Assembly (NCBI GenBank): GCA_026989145.1
Contig: JALSJU010000009.1
Span: forward strand, 40,154-104,153
Reading direction: 5' to 3'
Source: Thiotrichaceae bacterium
GTDB lineage: Bacteria > Pseudomonadota > Gammaproteobacteria > Thiotrichales > Thiotrichaceae
DNA: 64,000 bases
In this document: one piece after another, positions 1 to 8,525 of the stretch
Layout: every line of letters begins with the position of its first letter
Numbering within the stretch: the stretch's first letter is position 1
Notes under the pieces: generated by a model
Seen by the model: the letters and a program-made list of their open reading frames with translations, nothing else
Told to the model about the DNA's origin: nothing
Databases searched by the model: none
Program-made: the position numbers and the translations under genes

Positions 1-584
1 TCACAGTTCGACACCTTAACAGTAGTAATAATAAAGAAGTTGAAACAAGCTTTTGTGAGCCCATCGGGCATCTACAAGTCAATGGGGACTATAGGCAATC
101 ATGGCAACCACAAAATATGTCTAGTAGCGCTTTACAAAAATCACGTGATATTGCGACAATGGTTACTAAAGCCTTAGGTGGACGTGGGATTTTTGGCGTA
201 GAACTTTTTATAAAAGGGGATGATGTTATCTTTAGTGAAGTCTCCCCTCGTCCGCATGACACTGGAATGGTTACGATGATTTCACAAGACCTTTCTCAAT
301 TCGCGCTTCATGCACGAGCTATATTAGGACTACCTATCCCAAACATTTATTTTCACGGGCCATCAGCCAGTAGTGTTCTTTTGGTAAAAGGAAAATCCAC
401 GCAGCTTAGCTTTCAAAATATTGATAAAGCCCTCCAACAAGAAAACACCCAAGTACGCTTATTTGGAAAACCAGAAGTTGCTGGTGAGCGCCGTATGGGT
501 GTTGTTCTTGCTCGTGGCGAGACAACCAAAATAGCTATTAATAAAGCTATTCAGAGTTCAAAATCTGTAACAGCGGTATTATAA
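1..584 (+). CDS. purT: Formate-dependent phosphoribosylglycinamide formyltransferase PurT, 3' part
   Basis: This is the C-terminal half of PurT, the ATP-grasp enzyme that makes formyl-GAR from GAR, formate and ATP in purine synthesis. The ORF track starts at the ATG at 117, but the same frame is open to the window edge (codons from base 3) and reads [19 protein letters not shown] before that ATG, which matches PurT. The true start therefore lies upstream, and about 193 of roughly 390 residues are visible. Family motifs include [20 protein letters not shown] and [15 protein letters not shown] (metal/ATP site), then [15 protein letters not shown] near the C terminus. A family A repeat begins two bases after the stop codon. 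No terminator other than structures inside that repeat is seen. Confidence 0.96.
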   Translation, partial: TVRHLNSSNNKEVETSFCEPIGHLQVNGDYRQSWQPQNMSSSALQKSRDIATMVTKALGGRGIFGVELFIKGDDVIFSEVSPRPHDTGMVTMISQDLSQFALHARAILGLPIPNIYFHGPSASSVLLVKGKSTQLSFQNIDKALQQENTQVRLFGKPEVAGERRMGVVLARGETTKIAINKAIQSSKSVTAVL

Positions 585-585
585 A

Positions 586-846
586 GGAGTCTCTGAATAA
601 CCTAGCTGAGTTCTGGCAACGCCAAGTTTTCAAGTTCGAGGCATTGATTTTAAGCATAGTTATTCTATGGTTTAAATCAATAACGAAGAAGTTGGAAACT
701 TGGCTAAGCCCTGTAGGGCGAGCTTACAAGGCATCAATTCCGTTGTTGTTATTTTTTGCGAAGGGAGCGACCATTCTCAAAAAATACGCCTAGGACTTGA
801 TACCTTGTAAACTAGCAGAACCCAACTAGGTTATTCAGAGCTTCCT
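586..846 (+). repeat. Family A palindromic repeat, copy 1
   Basis: About 260 bp bounded by inverted ends: the left end reads ctctgaataacctagctgag and the right end is its near reverse complement (ctaggttattcagagcttcc). Nested inverted repeats lie inside, including gccaagttttcaagtt against aagttggaaacttggc. Nearly identical to the copy at 31729-31987. No coding capacity is evident. MITE-like, but no transposase is seen in the window. Confidence 0.85.
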
Positions 847-895
847 AAAGAAAAGCCTTTGTCAATAAAAAAGCGCAGAGTAAATATTGTCATTA

Positions 896-983
896 TGAGA
901 CCTTTTCATTTGTCAGTGGTGTAAGAAAAGTTGAGTGAAAGTTAAATCATTTTGCTTATCATTCGACTCGTTCGAAGGTCTCA
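896..983. repeat. Short inverted repeat flanking the ppsA 3' region
   Basis: The perfect 9-bp arms TGAGACCTT and AAGGTCTCA are separated by about 70 bp in the gap between the family A repeat and the end of ppsA. No T-tract follows, so this is not a convincing terminator. It may be the remnant of another palindromic element. I see no gene in 585-1035. Confidence 0.35.
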
Positions 984-1035
984 CTATTATTTATTTTTCA
1001 GCGTCCTTCCTCATCGTTAAGACCTGAAATCTGAA

Positions 1036-3402
1036 TTAATCGTTATTAGCCAAACGGTTCCATGTATCTATCACTGTATCAGGGTTTAATGAGACACTAT
1101 CAATACCCTCTTCCATAAGCCATTTTGCTAAATCGTGATGATCTGATGGCCCTTGTCCGCAGATACCGACATATTTGCCCTGCTCTTTACAGGCTATTAT
1201 TGCCATTTTAATCATCGCTTTTACGGCGGGGTTACGTTCATCAAAACCTTCTGCCACTAGGCCAGAATCGCGGTCTAAGCCTAAGGTTAATTGAGTCATA
1301 TCATTAGAGCCGATTGAAAACCCATCAAAGTATTCTAAAAACTCAGTGGCGAGTACTGCATTGGATGGCAGCTCACACATCATGATATGGCGGAGGCCTT
1401 GTTCAGCACGTGCTAGCCCATTTTGTGCCAATAAATCAGTGACAGCTTTGGCTTCCTCAAGGGTTCTTACAAATGGAATCATCACCTCAATATTATCAAA
1501 GCCCATTTCTTCACGAACAAACTTGATCGCTTCACACTCCATTTCAAAACAAGAACGGAAGCTTTCATCAATATAACGCGCTGCACCTCGAAAACCGATC
1601 ATGGGGTTTTCTTCATGCGGTTCATAGTTTGGCCCTGCAATTAAATTAGCGTATTCATTGGATTTAAAGTCAGACATGCGCAAGATGACGGGCTTAGGGT
1701 AAAATGCGGCTGCTAGAGTTGAAACACCTTCGGAAATCTTTTTAATGAAAAAATCTCTTGGACTATCATAAGCTTGAGTGCGTTCTTTAATAATATCTTG
1801 GAGTTCTTCAGATTGCTCCTCCAGCGCTAACAACGCTCGTGGATGAATTGCTATCATATTGTTAATGATAAATTCCATACGCGCTAAACCGACGCCTTTA
1901 TTGGGTAATTGGCAAAAATCAAAAGCACGGTCTGGGCTACCGACATTCATCATGACTTTCAAATCAAGTTTTGGCATTGTGTCGATTTGTGTTTTGTTAA
2001 CGTTAAAATCTAAAATTCCTTTATAGGCGTAACCCGTGTCACCTTCGGCGCAAGATACGGTAATAGGTGTGTTATCTGTAATAGTCTCGGTAGCATCACC
2101 ACAGCCGACAACGGCAGGCACGCCTAACTCACGGGCAATAATGGCTGCATGACAGGTTCGTCCTCCTCGGTTAGTAACGATGGCAGAAGCACGTTTCATA
2201 ATTGGCTCCCAATCGGGGTCAGTCATATCGGTTACTAACACATCACCCGGTAGGATCTTATCCATGTCATCTAGGCTTAGAATGATTTTTGCGGTACCAG
2301 CTCCGATACGTGAGCCAATAGAGCGCCCTTCAGCTATGACCTTGCCTTTCTGTTTCATCTCAAAGCGCTCAATCACGTTTCCAGATTGACTTTGTACCGT
2401 TTCGGGCCGGGCTTGTACAATGTATAAACCGCCATCGTTACCATCTAATGCCCACTCAATATCCATTGGGCGTTGGTAATGTTTTTCAATAATAAGCGCT
2501 TGTCGCCCCAGTTCCTCTACTTGTGCATCGTTGATACAATATTTAAGTTGTTGGTCTTTTTCCACATCTACGATGGTGACAGGCTCATCACCAGCATTAT
2601 CGTAAATCATTTTAATTAATTTACTGCCACGAGTACGGCTTAAAACAGCGGGTTTACCATCTGCCAAATTGCCTTTATGGGCATAAAACTCATCAGGATT
2701 TACAGCACCCTGTACTACCATTTCCCCCAAGCCGTAACTACCGGTAATAAATACGACTTTATCAAAGCCTGATTCGGTATCTAGGGTAAACATCACACCA
2801 CTGGCGGCAATATCAGAGCGCACCATTTTTTGTATGCCAGCTGACAATGCCACACCTTCATGGGCAAAGTTTTGGTGTACACGGTATGAAATGGCACGGT
2901 CGGTAAACAGTGAGGCAAAAACCTTGCGAATCGCCATTTTAATATCATCAATGCCTGCTACATTTAAAAAAGTTTCTTGCTGACCTGCGAATGAGGCATC
3001 CGGCAAATCTTCTGCAGTGGCGGAGGAGCGTACTGCCCAGGTAACATCAGTTCCGTAATTTTTTTCGAGTTCGATATAGGCTAAATTAATATCCGTTTCG
3101 AGTTGCTCTTGAAGCGGTACTTGCATAATCCATTCACGGATTTTCTTGCCTGTTTTAGCTAATGCATCTAAATCATCCGCATCAAGTTCATCGAGTAAGC
3201 TATTAATCCTTTTACCCAAGTCTTCATGTTCAAGAAAACCTCGGTAAGCATCTGCTGTGGTTGCAAAACCACCTGGAACATTAACACCTAAATTAGTTAG
3301 ATTTTGTATCATCTCACCTAGAGAGGCATTTTTACCCCCTACTTTGTCGATATCATTAATGCCTAACTCATTGAGCCAGATAATATTGCGGGTACTTTTC
3401 AT
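1036..3402 (-). CDS. ppsA: Phosphoenolpyruvate synthase
   Basis: PEP synthase converts pyruvate, ATP and water to PEP, AMP and phosphate, the gluconeogenic bypass of pyruvate kinase. At 788 aa it has normal family length. The order is an N-terminal ATP-grasp nucleotide-binding region (about 1-340, with GGKNASLGEM and WAVRSSATAEDLPDASFAGQ), a swivelling phosphohistidine domain with GGRTCHAAIIARELGVPAVVG (catalytic His418), and a C-terminal PEP-binding TIM barrel (about 480-780, with FSIGSNDMTQLTLGLDRDS and GICGQGPSDH). ppsR lies 106 bp upstream on the same strand, so the target and its regulator probably share transcription. In E. coli, from general knowledge, the two genes are divergent. Confidence 0.98.
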   Translation of the reverse strand: MKSTRNIIWLNELGINDIDKVGGKNASLGEMIQNLTNLGVNVPGGFATTADAYRGFLEHEDLGKRINSLLDELDADDLDALAKTGKKIREWIMQVPLQEQLETDINLAYIELEKNYGTDVTWAVRSSATAEDLPDASFAGQQETFLNVAGIDDIKMAIRKVFASLFTDRAISYRVHQNFAHEGVALSAGIQKMVRSDIAASGVMFTLDTESGFDKVVFITGSYGLGEMVVQGAVNPDEFYAHKGNLADGKPAVLSRTRGSKLIKMIYDNAGDEPVTIVDVEKDQQLKYCINDAQVEELGRQALIIEKHYQRPMDIEWALDGNDGGLYIVQARPETVQSQSGNVIERFEMKQKGKVIAEGRSIGSRIGAGTAKIILSLDDMDKILPGDVLVTDMTDPDWEPIMKRASAIVTNRGGRTCHAAIIARELGVPAVVGCGDATETITDNTPITVSCAEGDTGYAYKGILDFNVNKTQIDTMPKLDLKVMMNVGSPDRAFDFCQLPNKGVGLARMEFIINNMIAIHPRALLALEEQSEELQDIIKERTQAYDSPRDFFIKKISEGVSTLAAAFYPKPVILRMSDFKSNEYANLIAGPNYEPHEENPMIGFRGAARYIDESFRSCFEMECEAIKFVREEMGFDNIEVMIPFVRTLEEAKAVTDLLAQNGLARAEQGLRHIMMCELPSNAVLATEFLEYFDGFSIGSNDMTQLTLGLDRDSGLVAEGFDERNPAVKAMIKMAIIACKEQGKYVGICGQGPSDHHDLAKWLMEEGIDSVSLNPDTVIDTWNRLANND

Positions 3403-3508
3403 TCGCAGTTTTTCCTTATTTAATTTACTTTATGTAACTAGGATAGAATCCTAGGATTAAGATGACTAAGAATTAAATTAAAAAATTTGAAAAGGATTAT
3501 CTTTACGA

Positions 3509-4378
3509 TCATTTTTTACGTTCCCAGCTGTGCAAGGTTTTTTTTAGGTTTCCGGTTTTGTGCAATTTGCGCACAATCTGTGCAGCAAGTTCTTCTATAG
3601 ACTGGCTAGTTACATCCATAGGGTTTAAGTGATATTTAGTATATAAATCTTGCACTTTCTTGATCTCATCTTTACACGTTTCTAAAGCAGCGTATTGACT
3701 ATTTGGCATGCGTTTTTCACGAATTTGGTGAAGTCGCTTTGCTTTAATCTTAGTTGCAAAAATTTTGTCTCGACTCTCAAGTAAAACAGCAGGTAATTCG
3801 TTACGCTCAAAATCATCTTCTGTAATCGGGTAATTAGCCGCTCTGATACCGAACTTAAGCGCTAAGTACAGCGAGGTTGGTGTTTTCCCCGAGCGTGAAA
3901 GGCCGACAATAATGACATCAGCCTCACCTATTGTTTTTAGCACCATCGCATCATCGTGTTTTAACGTAAAATTTAAAGCATCAATACGTGAATCATAGAC
4001 TTTTTCATTGACTAAACCATGACTTAAACCTGATTCAAAAACAGGAGTGGCTTTTAAATCATTACCAATTTTATCTAAAAAACTATCAAAGACTTCGTAA
4101 TAGTGACAGTTTGCAAGCTGTAACAAGTGGTTTACTTTTTCCTCAGGCATAGTTGCAAATACTAGTGGACGAAAGTTTTCTGATTGAGCTATTTGATTAA
4201 TTTCACCCACCAGTTTATTTACCTTTTCTACACTGTCTACAAAAGGTCTTTGAATATAGGTAAAGTCGATTTGTGGGAATTGCGATAATAAGCTCATACC
4301 TAATGTTTCAGCTGTTATGCCGGTACTTTCCGAAATAAAAAATACGGTACGCTTTGGGGTATTTTTAACCTCTGTCAT
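3509..4378 (-). CDS. ppsR: PEP synthase regulatory protein (bifunctional kinase/phosphorylase)
   Basis: DUF299-family protein that inactivates PEP synthase by ADP-dependent phosphorylation of an active-site threonine and reactivates it by phosphate-dependent dephosphorylation. At 289 aa it has normal length. The start motif VFFISESTGITAETLG and the P-loop GLSRSGKT at about residues 159-166, followed by PTSLYLA, are diagnostic. Its target ppsA is the next gene downstream on the same strand. The upstream gap (4379-4738) is shared with the divergent ppnN and must hold both promoters. I cannot pick out confident -35/-10 pairs there. Confidence 0.96.
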   Translation of the reverse strand: MTEVKNTPKRTVFFISESTGITAETLGMSLLSQFPQIDFTYIQRPFVDSVEKVNKLVGEINQIAQSENFRPLVFATMPEEKVNHLLQLANCHYYEVFDSFLDKIGNDLKATPVFESGLSHGLVNEKVYDSRIDALNFTLKHDDAMVLKTIGEADVIIVGLSRSGKTPTSLYLALKFGIRAANYPITEDDFERNELPAVLLESRDKIFATKIKAKRLHQIREKRMPNSQYAALETCKDEIKKVQDLYTKYHLNPMDVTSQSIEELAAQIVRKLHKTGNLKKTLHSWERKK

Positions 4379-4565
4379 AACGTTTGCTTTATAAAGTTGT
4401 TAGTTAATTTGACTATAGTTGCTATTTTTAACTTTGCTGGTTTTTTCCACAAAAATACTCATTTTAATTGATAGACGGCATTTTTCTTGGAAAATGTAAG
4501 GGTTTTTGTTACTCAAATTTATGCTTTAATAAGGTCTTATAAATTACAATTAATCTAAGAGGCCT

Positions 4566-4624
4566 TTAAGGAAAACCTGATTAAGTCCCATTAATTTTAT
4601 GGGACTTAATCAGGGTTTCCTTAA
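4566..4624. repeat. Family B hairpin repeat, copy 1
   Basis: A 59-bp near-perfect palindrome. The left arm ttaaggaaaacctgattaag continues to tccca, and the right arm is its complement with a single mismatch; the loop is about nine bases. It lies about 115 bp upstream of ppnN. No T-run follows, so it is read as a dispersed repeat rather than a terminator. A related, longer-looped copy is at 15632-15715. Apart from this hairpin I see only presumed promoters in 4379-4738. Confidence 0.8.
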
Positions 4625-4738
4625 CGACACAGATGACGAGTAAATATGTCTGAAATTCCACTGCTTTTGTTGGAGTTTCACCCAATATATCTTTCGCAAC
4701 TGACCCGTTCAAAGAACCTCCTATAGGGTATAAAAACA

Positions 4739-6112
4739 ATGACTAAGGCTTTAATAGACGCACGTATCACTCCTACCGTACATCTTAATGTATTGTCACA
4801 GCAGGAGGTGAGCAAACTACTTGATACCAGTAGTAGGGGGCTCTATAGATTATTTCGTCAGTGTGCGTTGGCAGTATTAAGTCACGGTGATTACACCGAT
4901 GATGCTAAAGAGTTACTAGCACGCCATGCCGCTTTTGATATTAAAATTATTCAACAAGATCGTGGCATTAAGCTGGAAGTGACTGGCGCGCCCGCTGATG
5001 CTTTTGTTGATGGAGAAATGATTCGTGGTATTAACGAGCACTTATACTCGGTGCTACGTGATATTATCTACTCAAACGATGCCATTATTGAAAACCCTGC
5101 CTTTGATTTAAATAATAGCGAAGGTGTGACCAATGCAGTGTTTCATATTATGCGCAACTCAGGCACCTTACATTATGGGAAAAAACCCCGTTTGGTGGTT
5201 TGCTGGGGTGGTCATTCAATCTCACGTGTCGAATACGATTACACCAAAGAAGTCGGTTATCAGCTTGGGCTTCGTAAACAAAATATTTGTACTGGTTGTG
5301 GACCCGGCGCTATGAAAGGCCCCATGAAAGGCGCAACCTTTGGTCATGCTAAACAACGGATTAAAGATGGTCAATACTTGGGAATGACAGAACCAGGAAT
5401 TATTGCTGCAGAATCACCCAACCCCATTGTTAATGATTTGGTCATCATGCCCGATATTGAAAAACGCCTTGAGGCTTTTGTGCGTATTGGTCACGGTATT
5501 ATTGTTTTCCCTGGTGGTGCTGGAACGACGGAGGAAATTCTGTATATTCTCGGTATTTTGCTGCATCCTAAAAATGCGTATGTACCCTTCCCGCTTATTT
5601 TTACAGCCCCTGAAAGTTCACGTGAATACTTTGAACAAATAGATGATTTTATTGGTGCAACGCTTGGCAAAGATGCGCAAAAGCGGTATGAAATTATTAT
5701 TGATGACCCTGAAAAGGTTGCTATCAAAATGAAACAAGGGATTAAGAAAGTACGTGATTTCAGACGTGAACATAGTGATGCCTATTACTTTAACTGGTTG
5801 CTCAAGATAGATGAAGAGTTCCAACAGCCGTTTGAGCCTAGTCATCAAAATATGTCAAATTTAGAGCTTCATAAAGACTTACCCAAGCACATTCTTGCCG
5901 CAAATTTACGCCGTGCATTCTCAGGAATCGTATCGGGCAACGTAAAGGATGATGGTATTCGCGCGATTGAAAAACACGGGCTTTTTGAAATTACAGGCGA
6001 TCCCGATATTATGGCGCGTATGGATACATTGTTAAAATCATTTGTAGAACAAAGCCGCATGAAATTGCCTAGCGATATTGCTTATAAGCCTTGTTATAAG
6101 ATAGTGACTTAA
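4739..6112 (+). CDS. ppnN: Nucleotide 5'-monophosphate nucleosidase PpnN (LOG family)
   Basis: PpnN (formerly YgdH) hydrolyses purine and pyrimidine nucleoside monophosphates to free base and ribose 5-phosphate for nucleotide recycling; in E. coli it responds to (p)ppGpp. The 457-aa length is normal. The central LOG domain carries the signature FPGGAGTTEEILYILGILL at about residue 257, preceded by CTGCGPGAMKGPMKGA. Flanking N- and C-terminal domains match the long PpnN form rather than short cytokinin-type LOG proteins. It is transcribed alone. The UDG-family gene converges on it, with 26 bp between the stop codons and no clear terminator. Confidence 0.95.
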   Translation: MTKALIDARITPTVHLNVLSQQEVSKLLDTSSRGLYRLFRQCALAVLSHGDYTDDAKELLARHAAFDIKIIQQDRGIKLEVTGAPADAFVDGEMIRGINEHLYSVLRDIIYSNDAIIENPAFDLNNSEGVTNAVFHIMRNSGTLHYGKKPRLVVCWGGHSISRVEYDYTKEVGYQLGLRKQNICTGCGPGAMKGPMKGATFGHAKQRIKDGQYLGMTEPGIIAAESPNPIVNDLVIMPDIEKRLEAFVRIGHGIIVFPGGAGTTEEILYILGILLHPKNAYVPFPLIFTAPESSREYFEQIDDFIGATLGKDAQKRYEIIIDDPEKVAIKMKQGIKKVRDFRREHSDAYYFNWLLKIDEEFQQPFEPSHQNMSNLELHKDLPKHILAANLRRAFSGIVSGNVKDDGIRAIEKHGLFEITGDPDIMARMDTLLKSFVEQSRMKLPSDIAYKPCYKIVT

Positions 6113-6138
6113 ATTACGTTCACCAAAGCTTACTTTTT

Positions 6139-6741
6139 TTATAAGTTCTGCCAAGATTTGTGTTTCTTAATTAAGCCTAAAGCATCTGTTAATAAAGTTT
6201 TCCCCGGTTCGGTATGAAACCAGGTTGATAGACCAGAGGGATGTGGTAACGGTATGCAATCTACCTGTAGGTGTGGTGTATCAATCACAAATTGTTTACC
6301 TACGACTTCATCGAGTTTTTTTGCTTGTAAGTATTGCGAAATAGCTAGCTTGCCAATAGGAATAATTAGCTTAGGTTGAAGTAGCTGGTACTCCTTTTCT
6401 AACCACTCTTTACAATTAGCTATTTCAATTTTATTAGGGATACGATCACCACTGCTTTTTTTATTTTTACCTGGGAAACAACGACATACAGCAGACATGT
6501 AAACTTGACTTCGAACGCCCTCCTCATCAACGCCAATCGATTCAAACCATTTGAATAAGGTTTTACCCGCTGTCCAACCAAAAGGCTTTTTGATTTTACC
6601 CTCATGAATTCCTGGTGCTTGACCAATCAGCATAATGGATGCATTAACGGCTGTGCCAGTAATGACAGGTTGAATCATCTGAGAACATTTAGTACAGGCT
6701 TGTAATTGAGTTTGGTGCTTAATAATTTTATCGAGTATCAT
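6139..6741 (-). CDS. Uracil-DNA glycosylase family protein (Fe-S type)
   Basis: Member of the uracil-DNA glycosylase superfamily, probably an iron-sulfur family 4/5-type enzyme that removes uracil from DNA. The active-site loop IGQAPGIHEGKIKKPFGW and the C-terminal LPHPSGLSTW are typical. Cysteines in CTKCSQM, in CRCFPGKNKK and in IANCKEW are placed to bind a 4Fe-4S cluster. The ORF track starts at a TTG at 6777. I prefer the ATG at 6741, which gives MILDKIIKHQ, but neither start has a strong ribosome site, so 6777 remains possible. The upstream region runs into a ~165-bp palindromic element. Confidence 0.85.
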   Translation of the reverse strand: MILDKIIKHQTQLQACTKCSQMIQPVITGTAVNASIMLIGQAPGIHEGKIKKPFGWTAGKTLFKWFESIGVDEEGVRSQVYMSAVCRCFPGKNKKSSGDRIPNKIEIANCKEWLEKEYQLLQPKLIIPIGKLAISQYLQAKKLDEVVGKQFVIDTPHLQVDCIPLPHPSGLSTWFHTEPGKTLLTDALGLIKKHKSWQNL

Positions 6742-6786
6742 AATTATAAATGTAATATTCCCACTTACTAAAAGCAAGCAAGCTAT

Positions 6787-6952
6787 TACCCAATCCCAAG
6801 ATAGAAACGCGAATGAGAGAGCAAAACTTTGTTTTCATAGGATATTATCGAAAAATAATCATTTCATCCGTAGATTAATCGAGTATTTTTGGGATGTTCT
6901 ATGGAATCAAAGGCTTGTGCTATCATCGTGTTTTCTATCTGGGGATTAAGGT
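6787..6952. repeat. Degenerate ~165-bp palindrome (family D)
   Basis: The left end reads cccaatcccaagatagaaac. The reverse complement of the right end reads ccttaatccccagatagaaa. The similarity continues inward (ctttg-tt-cata on both arms) to the centre, so almost the whole gap between the UDG-family gene and the MBL gene is one imperfect palindrome. It must also contain the MBL gene promoter. It looks like an old MITE-like insertion. Only one copy is in the window. Confidence 0.6.
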
Positions 6953-6955
6953 ATT

Positions 6956-7921
6956 ATGAAAAATACACAGAAACATTCGCAATACTTAGATCATGGTATC
7001 TTTCTTATTGATGCAGAATATGGCGACTCAGGAGTGGCCGCTATTTATCTACTTGAGCAAGATGGTGAGATAGCGATAATCGAAACTGGAACTAACCTTA
7101 GTATCCCCTATGTTGAGCAAGCACTTTTAGAAACGGGCTTATCGTTTAATCAAGTACGCTATATTATTCCAACCCATGTTCACCTTGATCATGCTGGGGG
7201 AGCAGGTGAATTAATGCAGCTTTGCAATAATGCTAAACTCATTTGTCATCCCTTTGGAGCGCGCCATTTAATTGACCCAAGCAAGCTAGAAGCAGGCACT
7301 ATAGCCGTTTATGGTGAGGATAAGTTCCGCCAACTGTATGGTACTATTCGTCCCATTGATGCAGATCGAGTGATCGAAGCACCGGATAATTTTTCAATTG
7401 ATTTAAACGGTAGAAACCTGAGGTTTATAGATACACCAGGGCATGCACGTCATCATTTTTGTGTTTATGATGAACTGAGCCAAGGTATTTTTGCAGGAGA
7501 CACATTTGGGGTTTCATACCCGCAAATTACAACCAAACAAGGTCGCTTTATATTCGCAACTACAACACCGGTACAATTTGATCCCAATGCGTTGTTAAAC
7601 AGTATTAGTAAGTTGATGTCTTTATCGCCACAACAGATGTACCTTACACATTATGGTACGATTACACCTAGCCCTGAAATTGTTGAGCAACTTAAACAGA
7701 GTATTATTGTCTTTAAAAGGATAGCGCTAGAGGCTGAACACACAAACAACAACCGCACCGAAGCAATCCAAAATAATATTCAACAATTTTTACTTAAAAA
7801 GTTATTTGAAATGGGGTGCGAACAATCAGCCAAATTTTGTTCTGAACAAATAAAAATGGATACGCTACTGAATGCACAGGGTTTAGATGTTTGGTTAAAG
7901 CGAAATAAAATAAATAGATAA
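6956..7921 (+). CDS. MBL-fold metallohydrolase
   Basis: Metallo-beta-lactamase-fold hydrolase, 321 aa, probably cytoplasmic because no signal peptide is seen. The zinc motif THVHLDHAGG (residues 73-82) and DTPGHARHHFCVY, FAGDTFG and LTHYGT supply the usual metal ligands. The first ~230 residues are the catalytic fold. The C-terminal ~90 residues are helical and fit the substrate-lid segment seen in some family members. The substrate cannot be told from sequence; thioester or glyoxalase II-like hydrolysis is possible. A small lipoprotein gene starts 12 bp downstream and is likely co-transcribed. Confidence 0.85.
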   Translation: MKNTQKHSQYLDHGIFLIDAEYGDSGVAAIYLLEQDGEIAIIETGTNLSIPYVEQALLETGLSFNQVRYIIPTHVHLDHAGGAGELMQLCNNAKLICHPFGARHLIDPSKLEAGTIAVYGEDKFRQLYGTIRPIDADRVIEAPDNFSIDLNGRNLRFIDTPGHARHHFCVYDELSQGIFAGDTFGVSYPQITTKQGRFIFATTTPVQFDPNALLNSISKLMSLSPQQMYLTHYGTITPSPEIVEQLKQSIIVFKRIALEAEHTNNNRTEAIQNNIQQFLLKKLFEMGCEQSAKFCSEQIKMDTLLNAQGLDVWLKRNKINR

Positions 7922-7933
7922 TAGGGGAAATAA

Positions 7934-8140
7934 ATGATCAAACATTTGATACTAGTTACGGTATTAGCGATAACACTTTCTGGCTGCTCAAGTCTAAAAC
8001 AAGTTTTAGCTACAGCGGGCAGCTTCGCAGGGGCTGCCTACGCAAGAGATAAAGGCGAAAATGTTTACTTAGGCTCAATAGCCGGTGGATTAATCGGTAA
8101 TTTGGCAGGTCAAATGATTTCTCAATCTCGACCCTATTAG
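7934..8140 (+). CDS. Small glycine-zipper lipoprotein 1
   Basis: 68-aa predicted lipoprotein. A hydrophobic signal ends in the lipobox LSGC (Cys at residue 18), followed by a short glycine-zipper region, GSFAGAAYARDKG and LGSIAGGLIGNLAGQMI. Glycine-zipper segments of this kind occur in small envelope lipoproteins. The start ATG has an upstream taggggaaa ribosome site. It is paralogous to the next lipoprotein gene: both have the form signal - lipobox - G-x-L/F-x-G - GNxxG-Q. The two are separated by a family C repeat. Function unknown. Confidence 0.75.
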   Translation: MIKHLILVTVLAITLSGCSSLKQVLATAGSFAGAAYARDKGENVYLGSIAGGLIGNLAGQMISQSRPY

Positions 8141-8151
8141 GGAAAGACTGG

Positions 8152-8278
8152 TAACTGAATCAGTGACTTCACTACGGCACAGTACGCAAGCTATTGATTC
8201 ATCACGGGTTTAAAAAACCCCATGCTAAACCAATAACTTACACCCTATTATCCCCACTGAAGTCACGGATTCAGGTTA
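8152..8278. repeat. Family C palindromic repeat, copy 1
   Basis: Inverted ends: taactgaatcagtgacttca on the left and the complement of taacctgaatccgtgacttc on the right. The interior cactacggcacagtacgcaa is shared, in the opposite orientation, with the copy at 49822-49987. This copy is shorter and sits between two paralogous lipoprotein genes. Confidence 0.8.
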
Positions 8279-8294
8279 ATTTTAGGGAATAAAA

Positions 8295-8525
8295 ATGAAA
8301 CTCTTTCAAATAAGAAAATTAATTTCATTCACAATAATTGCTCTCGCATTGACAGGGTGTTCAAATAGAAAAGAAGGGATGACAACTTTAGGCTCTTTGA
8401 GCGGGGTGATTATTGCTGCTTCTACAGGGAAAAATATATTGGTTGGTTCGGTAACTGGAGGGCTTGTTGGCAATATAGCTGGGCAAGTAACAACGCAGGC
8501 CATGGTTTCAAAGAGGAAGTTATAA
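8295..8525 (+). CDS. Small glycine-zipper lipoprotein 2
   Basis: 76-aa predicted lipoprotein with signal, lipobox LTGC and a glycine-zipper segment (LGSLSGVIIAAS, VGSVTGGLVGNIAGQ). It is a diverged tandem paralog of the gene at 7934-8140, with similar length and the same order of elements. A ttagggaata ribosome site precedes the ATG. Its 3' end overlaps the convergent M17 aminopeptidase gene by 6 bp. Function unknown. Confidence 0.72.
   Translation: MKLFQIRKLISFTIIALALTGCSNRKEGMTTLGSLSGVIIAASTGKNILVGSVTGGLVGNIAGQVTTQAMVSKRKL

Noticed and set aside
4566-4624. Reading the family B hairpin as a Rho-independent terminator
   Set aside because: There is no T-run after the stem, no gene ends just before it, and related hairpins occur elsewhere as repeats.
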